From Monosporascus cannonballus (lineage: Eukaryota; Ascomycota; Sordariomycetes; Xylariales): a stretch of DNA of 64,000 nt. Below the pieces are notes generated by a model. It was not told where the DNA came from. It saw only the letters and a program-made list of their open reading frames with translations, and made no database searches. The translations under genes and the position numbers were made by a program. The DNA lies in NCBI GenBank assembly GCA_004154925.1, contig QJNS01000026.1, positions 372,001-436,000 on the forward strand, in the 5' to 3' direction. Position 1 is the stretch's first letter, and each line of letters starts with the position of its first letter. Shown here piece by piece: positions 23,556 to 34,608 of the stretch.

Positions 23556-25620
23556 CTTAAAGAATACCTTATATTTTTCATATTTAAGAAAATAAAAACT
23601 TCGGATTTATACTTTATTCTAGTGAATTAACGATAATGTTAATAAACATTAAATATTATGACTTTTAATTATTAAAATGTAAATTTAACTTCTTGAAGCT
23701 TAATTATTAATAACGTCCGAGTTTGAAAATAAATATAAGCTTATCAAATTAAAAAAGATTAAGAATAATAAAGACTTTTAAAACGAATTGCGAATTATTT
23801 AAATATTTAATTATGTTATTAAGATTTACAAATATATTGATAACCTTTTGACGAATGATAAAAACTATATTATAAAAGTATTTTAATGTTTACATTATGT
23901 ATTATTTTAATTGTATTTTTATTTATTTTAGAACGAAATAGCTATATACATAACACCGTTTTAAAGTTGCTTAAATGATATAAAAGAAGTTAATTTTACA
24001 AGTTAAAAACGGAATATTTGAAATATATTATTATTTTAAATCAAATTTGAATAGGTTTTATTAAAAACTTTATAATTATGAAATCATTAACCTGAATTAT
24101 AATCAAGAAAATAGGAAGACCTTTTAAATTTGTTAATTATTATAAGAAACTTATCTAGAATTTTAGTAAAGTTATTATATTCTTAATATATCTTTTTAAA
24201 AAGGAAAAGCTATATAAATAAATATTACAACTAATAAAAATAATATAAGAATTTAAAGATATAATTATTAACCTATTAATATTAATTATGTACTATTTAA
24301 TATGTTCCGTTAAATTAAAGACATATATTTTGAATTGTATTTTAAGTATGGTAAGTAAATAACAAAGGATTTACGGCAAATTATATTTTATTATAATATT
24401 TTAGTATAAATTAAAAACAGCTAAATTGAATTAAAGTATTTCAGATAAGAAATTTAGGGTAACGTTATAGTCTTTCGAAAATTTCTATATTGTTTTAGAA
24501 GAAATCCTTATTAAATTAAACATTAAATGGATAATTAAAGTTTAATTGGTTTTATTATAATTTAAAAAGTTACGAAAAATAATTACAATATATAAAAGAA
24601 TAACAAAATTTAACTTTGTTCATATTTATAAAAAGAGTTTGAAAAACGGTAAAGCAAATACTTTAAATAAGTAACCAAATTTCGAAAAAAGACAATGATT
24701 AAATTTAACTATATAACCTTCGATATTACTTTAAAAAGTATTTATATTTCTACTAGATTACGATAATACGAGTGATACTATATAAGATGTATTAAAAGAT
24801 TTAAAAAATATAACTATAATGTATTCAAAAATAAAAATTGAAAAAGGTTTTAAGTTTTAAAAAATATTAAATATATTTAAAATACTACATGTATATATAT
24901 TAAATATATAGGTATCTAAGCACTTATAAAGCTTTAGAAGAATTTAAACGTGGTTGTTATTTCCTGAAAATAATAATAATAATTTTGGCAACCCCGACGA
25001 TAATATAATATTTATAATAAAGTTAAAATATAACGATATCAACCTTGCGAAATATAATAATGTTTACTTACCTTAGAAATATTGTGAAATTTATTTACTA
25101 TAAACTTTATTATTAAGTTTTTGTATTCGAAACCTTAACGATAAAAATATATTATAATAATATTTTCGTACTTGTTAATAATCTTACGAAATCTTTATTT
25201 TTTATTTTATTGAAAAGATATAAACGTAAAATAAATAGTGCATATTTTCTCTAGATTTATCTTTAATATATACGGATTACTATATAAAGTAATTTCTGAT
25301 AGAAAACTCGCATTTGCATTAAACTTTTAACAAACTTATAGAATATAAATCTATTTAAATTTTAAGTTATATAATATATTCAAACGTTAAATAAAAGGAT
25401 GAATAACTCAATTAAGCTAAAGAATTTTTATTATATTATTAATTTATAACATTAATAATTATCAAAGGGTCAAGATAATTCCAGTAGATATTCATATCGG
25501 TTTAATGTACGATATTTGTAAAAATATGTGTAATGTATAAGTGTTAAGATAATATTTATATCCAAATAGTTTAAATAATTATATTAAGAGAGAGAATTAA
25601 CTTTCAAATTCACACGTAAT
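23556..25620 (+). mobile_element. Gypsy pol relic, second lineage: RT, RNase H, integrase (RIP-decayed)
   Basis: The plus-strand translation follows Ty3/Gypsy pol in order. Near 23,600 is the Y-R-x-L-N-D box (decayed, ending INDNVNKH). Near 23,775-23,935 the frame reads ELFKYLIMLLRFTNILITF (from Y-G-L-F-E-Y-L-V-M-P-F-G-L-T-N-A-P), followed by VYIMYYFN where Y-L-D-D should be. At 24,130-24,200 comes the FVNYYKKLI.NFSKV connection box. Near 24,420 is KLTAAELN.SISDKE-like RNase H. At 25,270-25,480 the integrase core reads KVISDRKLAFALNF, ending in a decayed Q-T-E-R-V-N-Q-T box. Dozens of stops interrupt it. The sequence around the RT box differs from the minus-strand elements, so this is a separate family or subfamily. 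Its 3' LTR is at 26,705-27,118. Confidence 0.8.
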
Positions 25621-26059
25621 TAAATAAGTAAATATTATAATTAAAAAAGATTATAATGATTAATTTTCGAAAATGAAATTTATCTTATTATAAAAAAGAT
25701 TGAAATGAAAAAAGTTTGTAAAAAACTTTATTTTCAATATATCGATCGATATAAATTATTTATAAAGTTTACAAAACAATCATCAATTAAAACTTTCAGC
25801 TATATATAACTTCTATCTCGTTTTTTAAAATTTTTACTTAACTTAATAACGGAGACCATCAAGTTTTATACGGAACAAAATAACGTAAAAACGAAAAACA
25901 CGATTATATATAAAATAAAAAAGATCCTAAATAACTTAAAAGAAAAGCGGATTTATTTAATATCTAATTAAATAAAAAACTTATCGAAATTTCGAAAATA
26001 CCTAGGTGCTCGTAAAAACCTTTATAAATGTCCAACGTTTATTTCGAAATCTTTATTAA

Positions 26060-26300
26060 TAATAAGACTGCTCTTTAATTAACAGATAATTAATTAGTAA
26101 CTTTGATATCGAACCAACCCACCTAGCTTACGGCTTACGTTGACGTAATTATTGCAATTACGACTTTTAACTGTTTTTAACTTTTTAGAGGCGTTCAAAG
26201 TAAAGTCCTTTATCACCTTTACGCCTTAAATATATCGGCAAAATATTTCTATATTACGAATACGAAAAAAAAAATTATTTTCGCAAACGGTTTAAACGAT
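26060..26300 (-). pseudogene. Antisense ORF relic in the plus-strand Gypsy
   Basis: The minus-strand translation gives KQLKVVIAIITST followed by a Gly-Trp-Phe-Asp tail, matching in spacing the Lys-Gln-Leu-Glu/Ala-rich/Trp-Asp end of the better preserved copy at 2,571-3,023. It again lies between pol and the 3' LTR on the strand opposite to pol. It is short and strongly decayed. Confidence 0.45.
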
Positions 26301-26704
26301 TAAATAATTCGCTTAAATATTATTAAGCCTGAAGTAATTTTTTCGACAATACGTTTTTCCAACTTTAAACGATTCTTTTTAGTAACAAATATTTTATATT
26401 TAAATTTCTATAGATTAAAGATGTTCTAAAGATTACTGTAGTTAATACAGTACGCATATTTTCTCGAATTATAATATATTTTACAACTTTTCTTTCCAGA
26501 TTTGTAACGTAAATATAATATGTTAAATTATACAACCTATTTCATATATTTACTAGGTTTTAAAAGATTAAAACGCTAATATGCTTACGAAAGCGAAAGC
26601 TTTTAATATAATCCAATATAATAAATATGAAAAGAAGTACTTATAAAGTTTAATAAATAAACAACTCGATATTTAAGGATAAAAATCTTTAAAAAGGAAA
26701 ATCG

Positions 26705-27118
26705 TATTATAACTTAATAAACGCACTTACTATAAGAACGATTAGGCCTTTTAGAGATATATCGATAACCGGAGCCAAGATTTACGTTATTAGCTTTAAA
26801 AAACTTAATATAATTTATTAGTCTAAGAGGCCTAAGTTAGTCGAACCTGGAAATGACTTAAGAAAACTTAGAAAAACTTAATAAGTAAAAACAATTTTAA
26901 ACAAAAATTAATAAAGTAAGCTATAAGCACGATCTATACGTTCGTTATTTATATAATTTAAATAACACCAATTTGTTATATAATTTCGTTGCTTAAAGCA
27001 TTTTTGATATTACGAAACGTAATTAAGTCATTTCGTTATTTATATTCCAACGATAATTTTCGCCAACATAAACCCGTACAACTAAGGTTTAATAGTTAGT
27101 TATCCTCTAGCCGTCACA
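26705..27118 (+). repeat. Gypsy 3' LTR (copy B)
   Basis: Its ends, TATTATAACTT at 26,705 and AGCCGTCACA at 27,118, match the LTR ends of the minus-strand elements, and the last 200 bases are shared (AACATAAACCCGTAC...). The central 200 bases differ from both the A copies and the solo LTR. An A/G-rich tract ends directly at its left edge. The plus-strand orientation agrees with the pol relic before it. Confidence 0.7.
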
Positions 27119-28093
27119 ATATAGAAAATTTTGATCATTTGCAATATACAGCGTATATTTTACGGCATCCGTGTAAGGTTTCGGAAGAAACGCTTTTTAC
27201 TTATTTTTGAAATGTTTTAAAATTATTTTCTTAAGACGTTTTATTATTTTTTAAACTCTCTCTAGGTTAGTTTTTTAAGCTTTCATATTTTTCGTTATAT
27301 CTTTTGTCGTAATAACTTATACGCGTATTAAGCCTAGATTATGTTAATATTCTTTTTATTGTTATCAAATAGTTTTTTATTTAAACTAATCGGCTGTTTT
27401 TTTGATATAAAGTTTTGGTTGTCTTATTGTCAAGGCCTTTTACAGATAATTTTAAAATATCATATTTTGTTATAATTATAGCATTTAATTTGGAGTTTAA
27501 TTTTAGGTTAAACACTTTTAAGCTTTATAAGTTTGAACATTATTTTACATGATATTAAAAATATATTTCGTTTTTTTAATAAGTCGATCAAAGTTTTATT
27601 GCTTAATATATCTTTTTTTATACCGTTTAGATAATTTATTATTAATTTTAATCATTTTCATAATATACTAATTTAAAGTTTTAAAGTTTGAAAAGTTTAT
27701 AATTTTATTTTTAATGTTAATTTTTAATTTGTTAAAAAATACAGTAATTACTTCATCGATTCTATTCTTAATTTATTTTGTTTTAATTATAAGAGGTTGA
27801 AAAAAAATATAATTTAAAACATATTTGTTAGCGTTATAAATTTAAACTTTATTTTATTATGTTTTATATTTCATTTAAATTTGCGAAATTAATTTGTAAT
27901 TATTTTTAACGTGCTTTAACGTTTCTTCAATACTCCCTTGTTATTCACTTAAATTAAATTAACGTACTTTCATTAAAAATATTAATGTAACAAAAATATA
28001 TTTGAACGTTAATTACAAATTTTAAAATATTCTTTTCCTATTATTAGGTTACCAGTTTTTATCTTTATATCTTAATATTAAAATGCGAACTAG
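27119..28093 (-). mobile_element. Truncated Gypsy gag relic
   Basis: Parallel to 700-1,960 and 38,900-39,700; for example, 27,150-27,250 lines up with 715-840. A decayed knuckle (KCYNYNKI on the minus strand) lies near 27,470. It begins exactly where the LTR of the plus-strand element ends and is followed by its own 5' LTR (28,094-28,444). The pol half is missing, so it was cut by insertion, deletion or recombination. Confidence 0.65.
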
Positions 28094-28444
28094 AATAACT
28101 GTTATTTAATTTATAAGTTATTAAATCTATTTTTAAAATATTTGCATTCCAGATTAAAATTATATAATAATAATAAATTAAGTATTAATTCTTATTTTAA
28201 TTTAAAAAGAATTAAATTTCAAATTCATATTAATAAAATTGTAATTTTAATAAAAGTATATATTTTTTATAAATTAATTACACTGTTAATAAATTTTAAA
28301 TTTATTATAAATTTAATTTTATTAGATGTAATTAATTTTGTTTAGATTTACTTGGATCTTGACGCCAAAAGAGATCCAAATTACGTAACCCGCTCGTATG
28401 GATCCGACCGTTCCTTGCGACCGGTCTTGGCTCGGGTCGTAACA
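28094..28444 (-). repeat. Gypsy 5' LTR (copy C2)
   Basis: The last 90 bases (28,354-28,444) match the unmutated solo LTR at 34,222-34,310 with few changes (TTGGATCTTGACGCC, then GACCGGTCTTGG). The rest is decayed. In element orientation it starts TGTTACGACC at 28,444. Its outer edge is the border of the 5-kb island of normal composition. Confidence 0.7.
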
Positions 28445-28760
28445 TCTAAGGAGGGGTGGCTAAGAAGCTCTCTATATACTGTGGGCGCGCCGGAATAAGG
28501 TTCTTCCGGGGTACTGGGAGCTTGCTGACTAACATAGATACCCCTATTCCACGACACTAGGTGGGTCCCAGGTTACTTTCCAGTTAAGGAGTGACTAATC
28601 TTGAAGTAAATGCCACCTGTTGGCCTATAGAATAAGAGGACACCGTCAGCATAGATATGCTATATATTGTTCCGGCCGTGGGATGTTCATTTCCACCCTT
28701 ATTGTGCTGCGGAGACGTTCCCTTCCTTTACCCCTTTACCGTGAACGTATTGAGATTGTG
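28445..28760. other. Non-coding border of the island
   Basis: Balanced composition begins abruptly at the LTR edge. There is no open frame of note and no repeat; this is the 3' flank of the gene at 28,761-29,667. Confidence 0.4.
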
Positions 28761-29667
28761 TTAATGACACGTTGACTTCGCTCTTAGTTCCGCTTTCTCT
28801 CGATGAGTCTGCCGATCCGCTCTGAGCCACGGGTTAGTAGCCGTGTCGAATGCTACAAAACCAGATTCGGAAGTCTGGGTCACTTGGCCGCGAATGACGA
28901 TTAGCCATTTCTGGATAGGGCCCCTCTCCTGAGACTGCTTACGAGCCGAGTACCAGGAAGGGGGTTTGGAGCGATCGTGAGAAGGGTCAGCAGCTATCGC
29001 ACTTTCTATGCGCTTCATGAAGACAACTTTCCACTCTCGACGGGTATATGGGCACTTGTTTGTCGCTGCGTAGCGTGTGTCCAACAATGCACCCAGTCTA
29101 TTTGGCAGGGAGTCGGGAAGAGAGAAGAGCCGGGCAGTTAGGTCTTCCATGTACGAGCGGCGCTTCCAGATCCGCAGAAGTCCGCGCTTAGATCGCCCGG
29201 TACTGTATGCTTCCCGAGCTGCGGTCACTATTCCTGCGAGTTCTTCCTGATTGTAGTATGGAACTGCACGGACGCCCGTGTAGCCATCCCTGGCAACCGC
29301 GTAGTTGGCTTTCAAATCCAAACCAAGGAACTTCGTCTTAGACCGGAGCTCATTCGTGGGCGTCACCGACAACATCTCCCATGCTTCATACACGGTATCA
29401 GTCGCTGAGTTGGGGACGCGACTTTGTCTCTGTGTCAGAAACTCTCATAATGCGGCGTGGGGGGAGACGTAGCCAGACTCACAATATCTTCCATCCGAGA
29501 TTGTTGGTGTCTGGGACAGACAAGACGGAGCTAGCGTCGGACGTATCATCCGCCGCCGTGGAGGTGTCGTCCTCACTGGGGGGCGATGGTCGCACACGAG
29601 CTTGGGAGGACGAATTGCGGGGGTCTGTCCGGTTGGGGATGTGTAAATGTCTTTGAGGGACTGACAT
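28761..29667 (-). CDS. Hypothetical protein, two exons predicted
   Basis: The main minus-strand frame runs 28,761 up to 29,421 and has no ATG at its upstream limit, so an upstream exon is likely. I propose exon 1 from ATG 29,667 to 29,483, an intron at 29,422-29,482 (GTGAGT donor, CTGAC branch, AAG acceptor, 61 nt), and exon 2 from 29,421 to the TGA at 28,761. The join keeps frame. Exon 1 encodes a Pro/Ser/Asp-rich, likely disordered N-terminus. Exon 2 encodes about 220 residues, basic in its second half, with no signal peptide, membrane segment or family motif that I recognise. If the intron is wrong, the shortest start is the ATG at 29,375. It is the only apparently intact gene between two RIP-decayed blocks. 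Function unknown. Confidence 0.45.
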
Positions 29668-31558
29668 GTCGGGGGGTTTGAGAATGGGATACACAGAGTC
29701 GTTGAAGATATCCAAACGATGAGCCCAGACCCAAAATGACTACTGCCATCAACAATTTTATATGCGTCCGTTTTCCCTCGGGGACCTAACTTTCCCGAAA
29801 TTGAGGCCAGAATATCATATTGCTTGGTCGAAAGATGACCCCCAACCCCTCTGTAGTCCTACCTAAGCCGGCCTCAGAAAACACTACCAGCCTGCATATC
29901 TAAGCTGCAAGTAAAAATGGTGCGCAATTATGGTAGATTGAGGCCTATTAATTCATCCAACTATTGAACCTGTTTTCACATTAGGTTCCGCTCTATGGCC
30001 TCAACTATTTCCGCTGGTACATTCCGTCGTATTACTTGGTAATGACACTTTTCTGTGGAAGAGCAGAGGCGTCTTTCATTGGCCCTGGAAAATAGCCTCA
30101 TAACATCCGTCACATGGTTACACCACTTGAGGTGGTTTCTAGAATCTTTTGCGTGGGCGCCGCTTCGACAATATCTTAGCGATCGGCTAATATTGCGTGT
30201 ACTTCACCCAATGAATACTAGTAGGTACACGTCGGCTACTTAATTGCTGCAGATTAACTAGTCTGGCCGCCCGGACTATCAGTAAAGTTGATATTCTTGC
30301 CGGTGGGAACGGCCGCCACACCTAGCGTTCTTACCGATTCTGGCATTATTGGCCTCCGAGCGGAAGTTGTCTTACCCCTAAGGCATCATGAGATTGGTCC
30401 CCATTATGTATGGAGTGGCTATAGTCGGACAATATCTGCAAGACATCTGGAATTTGATGACGGGTTTCATATCCTATTTTACAAAATCCTGCAACAACTC
30501 AGGTGGGTATGCAGTTCCTCGTCATGAATAACTCAATGATTAGGTAAGGAGAATAAGTTAGGCTATCATAGCCCAAGCCATGCATATCTTGGCTCTGATG
30601 GAGGCGTGGTACTGTCGTGTTCGAGGACTTTCCTTTTAGGCAATTGCCTTCTGCTCTTCGTGTGCTGGAGCTCTCCTTGTTCAGGAGTTCTCTTGTTTAG
30701 AAACTGGGATGGGCACCTAGGCTTATATTAATCGCTCGTTTCTCCCCCCGCCAAAGAAATCAGGCCTGACTTTTGCGCCGCACCCTCATCCAGAATATGA
30801 AATGCTCGAGGAAATGTCACCTTCGTTTAGGACTGGGACACAGTTTCCACCCAAACTCCCCAGACTTCGTTCTGTGACTCCGTGAGGAATCCAAGTCGAG
30901 GTTTTAACTATCCCGCTCAAGTGCCGGTATATGTTCCACGTACACGGAACGTGCCGCACTAGGCGGCCTATTGGACTATTTTGAGTTGGGCACTATCCCT
31001 CCCCCCAATCAAGAAATGGGCCTCAAATGCAATCAGAGACTATTGGAAAACCCCGCAGCACTGGCGCTGAATCACGTCATGAGAGCCACCTCATCTTTAC
31101 AGCATTGAGTCATTTGATAGCGGTGGACTCGTTGCTGCCATTATACCAGCACTCCCTTGTCATAACAATGGTTGGGCATATATGTTTCAACGAACTTAAC
31201 CAAAATCTTCACCCACAGATATCAAAAATTGGTTGGCCACGAAACCTCTCATCCGATAAGTTGTCATATGCGCATGTATATTACAGTTAACTCACTGCGG
31301 TCTCTGCAGTCTGAGTCTTGGGGGCGCCTCCTCACCGACCCTAAGGGCTTATAATGGCTAGACAGTCCCCAGCATCCTTGGATCTAGAGAGTCACGGCGC
31401 ACAGAAAGGCACTCGCACTTAAAACTCCAGTCGTTCTATTGGCCGATTGATAGTACGCCCGCCGCGGACGTGTGCAGTATATCGCTGGGATGACCTTCAG
31501 CAGGTTGGGTGTGACGGCGATAGCCTGCAGCCGATATGAAGTGAGCCAGATGGCAACT
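29668..31558. other. Normal-composition intergenic DNA without a supported gene
   Basis: Frames here are at most about 90 codons and scattered over all frames (30,055-30,243, 30,288-30,527, 31,027-31,290), without family motifs or splice logic. It may hold very old gene remains that I cannot name. Confidence 0.4.
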
Positions 31559-31564
31559 AAGGGT

Positions 31565-31773
31565 AGGGTTTGCAATGGGTACCCAAATGGGTACCCATCA
31601 CTACCCACGACGTAAATTCACACGTCATAAAAGCTTAATACTTAGGGTTTCCTAGAAAGATTTATTATACAAGTAATTCTGTATTGTTTACAGATGTTTA
31701 TTATTTATTTATGATTGAAAATATCATCCGTGGGTAGTAATGGGTACCCATTTGGGTACCCATTGCAAACCCT
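31565..31773. mobile_element. 209-bp MITE with about 46-bp terminal inverted repeats
   Basis: The two ends are near-perfect mirror images for about 46 bases: AGGGTTTGCAATGGGTACCC inward from the left, and the same inward from the right. Within each arm TGGGTACCCA occurs twice, so the arms are themselves palindromic. AAGGGT flanks both sides (31,559-31,564 and 31,774-31,779) as a probable target duplication. The AT-rich core has no coding capacity. The TAGGG..CCCTA-type end recalls hAT elements, but a 6-bp rather than 8-bp duplication is seen. The end of a longer relative lies at 42,895-43,053. The arms are not RIP-decayed. Confidence 0.8.
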
Positions 31774-31779
31774 AAGGGT

Positions 31780-32289
31780 GCGCACGGAAGTATATGATTA
31801 GGTGGAAGTCAATGTTACTCTACTTTACCGCAGTATAAGCGGACCATAGATCGCTCATATTGCCAGTCATGAAATCTTCCCTGAGGTGTTGTTGATACGC
31901 CCAACCAAAGCGCACTGCCGATCTTTGGTTTCACGAAGCTGCCACAAGGTAAAAAGAAAGAAAGTTGTCAAATATAGGTTGAATGCAAGTTAAATTCCAA
32001 AATAATTCTGGAACCTTCAACTATTCGCTACAACAATACCATATATTTACTCTGAACATGTGAGTCGCTTTACCCCTATCCCGAGCTGTACTCCAACGAG
32101 GGTTGACCTGGCAATAATATTTTGAACTAAAACGGTGCGGTCTTCAAATCCTTCAGCCGACCATAAAGTAAAGGTGGAGTAAGATCTTCACTCCTGCGAA
32201 AGTGCACGATAGAGTCCAAAAGGTGTTGAAATAACCCTGTATGGGTTGTGTTGGTATATTCCCTCCCTCCCTTTAGCGTAGCCGTAATT
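31780..32289. other. Intergenic, nothing recognised
   Basis: Balanced composition, no frame or repeat beyond the MITE edge; 3' flank of the P450 relic. Confidence 0.4.
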
Positions 32290-33491
32290 TTATCCTACTG
32301 TCACGCATTTGGAATTAATTATCTCCATTACTCTCTTGTCCTTCTCCGTCCAATCTTCTACCGTATCCATTAAGGTAGACTCTCTACTGGCAACTCTCAC
32401 ACCCAACATATCATCTATATAATCTTCCGTCACAGTGAAGCGTACCCCTATATTATGATTGGGTCTCATTGTAACATTCGCCATATTCGATGTCTCCGTT
32501 GTCGGTCGCACCTAGGTCCTATCGCCTGAAGGAGGCTCGACCTCGGAGCGCATGACTAGCATGCTGGCCCGGACCAAGTTCTGGATGGTGGCGAAGAGCC
32601 TGCCCGGGGGACAGCGTGTTGCCACCGCCAAAGCTTCGGAAGGCAGCAGTAGAGACTTTTCCTTCTGTAGGTTGTTGTTGCTAGCATTGAAAAAGCGGGA
32701 GTAGTTGAGGGAAAGCACATTGATGCCCTACACCGGGTCCGTATGGATGGCAACAATCGGCATGAGGATTATGGCATCTTTCTTCAGATGGTATGTGTCT
32801 CTCGGAATTATGTCTTTGCGGACTTACATAAGTGGATGCCGACACTATGTAGTTTGGTAACCCTTCTGAAAGTCAAAACTAGAGTACATTGGGAATTTGC
32901 TCTCGTCATATCGAAGTCATGGCAACCATTCTTTCCGTCCTGGGTTTGGTCGACCTAGATTGCGATCATAATGGAATTGCTTGGCGGATCTCCTAACGCC
33001 TCCGAGCTTGAAAATACATGCAAGGCCATCCGGAGTAAGCAGCGTACGTATTTCTCAGGGCAACGACGACATGTCCGACTTCGAAAATGAACTGCCAGAT
33101 AGGGAGAAGCCCTACGAGCATAGACAAGTCCGGATGCTTCCCTCCTGGTAGCTGTCACGAAAGAACTCCTGGAAGGCGTCCGCAACGATCTTGTGGCTGC
33201 TGGCACCCCTGCCGTGCGATCTGGTCGGGCAGGAAGATAAGCTTACGGATGGCCCGCCCGAGCACCCGGTATGGTTTGGCTGGTTGGCAGGTCATTAGGA
33301 GATTCTGCTATTAGGTATTCACTTACCAAAATCCGCTCTCCACCTTGATGTCCTGGAAGGGGTTTATGTGGCCGATAGACGGCATCAGTAGATGCCAGAG
33401 TAACATGGTGCCTCGACTACTCACCCAACTTCACAGTGGTTCCTGGTCATATACCATTGGAAAATTCACACAGACGGCCAATCATTACACG
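32290..33491 (-). pseudogene. Cytochrome P450 pseudogene, 5' part lost at an LTR
   Basis: Minus-strand reading gives the C-terminal half of a P450 in order. There is an I-helix-like stretch EVGHVVVALRNT near 33,090. The K-helix region ends TRANSQCTLVLTFRRV near 32,890, with Asp where the Glu of E-x-x-R should be. The K'/meander reads KDAIILMPIVAIHTDP, then GINVLSL. The heme loop near 32,620 reads FGGG in one frame and ATRCPPGRLFA in the next. The tail ends VRPTTETSNMANVTM, then DDMLGVRV. Lesions are in-frame TAG at 32,728-32,730 (a conserved Trp is expected, TGG to TAG) and 32,512-32,514, plus at least two frameshifts. One intron with a GTAAGT donor and a CCAG acceptor seems to lie near 33,290-33,345. 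The gene stops at the LTR starting 33,492; the N-terminal half and its membrane anchor are missing. The substrate cannot be inferred. Confidence 0.8.
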
Positions 33492-33883
33492 TGTGACGGC
33501 TAAACGGTTTAACCAATTATTAAACCTAAGTCGTACGGGTTTATATTAGCAGAAGTATCGTAGAAGTCTGAGTAATAATACAGTAATTTCGTACGTTTCG
33601 TAATACTAAAGGTATTTTGGGTAAAGTATTATTATTACAGGTTAAAGTTTTTTAAATTATAAAAATAAATATGTTTTATATATTATTATCATTACGTGTT
33701 TAATTTTTTGGGTTTAATAATTTTAAATCAAATAATATACTTAATTATACTTAGCTAAAAAAATCTTTTAATTATACTTAATTAATTTTTATTTAACGCT
33801 TATTACCTTATGTAATTTATTTAGGTTTTGTTTTAGTTGTAAGATAACCGTTTCCGAAATCAGTATTTAATTAGGTTGTAATA
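33492..33883 (-). repeat. Gypsy 3' LTR (copy C1)
   Basis: On the plus strand it starts TGTGACGGCT and ends GGTTGTAATA, matching the family's LTR ends. The first 60 bases are nearly unmutated (identical to the solo LTR over AACCTAAGTCGTACGGGTTT), and decay grows further in. It directly abuts P450 coding remains on its outer side, so this insertion truncated that gene. Confidence 0.75.
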
Positions 33884-34221
33884 CGATTTTCTTTTTTTTT
33901 ATTTGGGGGATTTTGTTCTAAAATTAATTCCTTTTCGAATAAGTATTTTTTTCTTTTTAAGATATTTGGTTGCGTTATTAAATCTCGTCGTTATGATTTG
34001 TTCTTTATTATTTGTCGTTAAAATGTGCTTTTATTTTTGAGAAATTCAGTTTCGAAATTATGCTATATTTTTTATGTTTTTAAAAAGTTAAATATGCGAA
34101 ATAATAAAAACCCTTTTGAAATATAAGGTTTATATAAAGCGTAATTATTTTTTTTAATGAAACATGTATTCCGTTGTTTTTATTAAAAAAATATTCGTAT
34201 CGAAAATTAACGATTGGAACC
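33884..34221 (+). pseudogene. Antisense ORF relic of the third Gypsy, 5' part
   Basis: Aligned with 2,371-2,690 of the first element: the same leader after the LTR, then a decayed start of the coiled-coil ORF. A solo LTR interrupts it at 34,222; the rest resumes at 34,609. Confidence 0.45.
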
Positions 34222-34608
34222 TGTTATGACCCAAACCAAGATCGGTCGCAGAAAACGGTCGGACCTACGCGAAAAGGTTACGTGCTTTGGATCTTTCTTG
34301 GCGTCAAGATCCAAATGAATCTATACAGAACTAATCGAATCCAATAGCATTGGATCTGTGACGGTGTCAAGATCCAATAAAGATCCAATCAACCTGTATA
34401 GGATACATACGCTCGTTATTTCCATAATGTAGATAGCATCAGCTTGCAACACTCATCAATACCTACAACTTGGTTGCCCAAGATAACTTTGGTATTACGA
34501 GACGTAACACGATTCCTGTATCCATTGCTCAGATTCCCACAATACTCCTGCCAACATAAACCCGTACGACTTAGGTTTAATAGTTGGTTAATTAGCCTAG
34601 CCGTCACA
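34222..34608 (+). repeat. Solo Gypsy LTR, almost free of RIP
   Basis: It starts TGTTATGACC, ends AGCCGTCACA, is 387 bp long and of balanced composition in the middle of a strongly decayed element. It gives the best preserved sequence of this LTR family. The central part carries several TTGGATCTTGAC/GATCCAA repeats and lacks the CTTAAGG-rich segment of copies A1/A2. Sequence on both sides is continuous when compared with 2,571-2,760 in the first element, so it is an insertion without an internal region. The expected 5-bp flanking duplication is only partly visible (GAACC against GAAGA). Confidence 0.8.
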
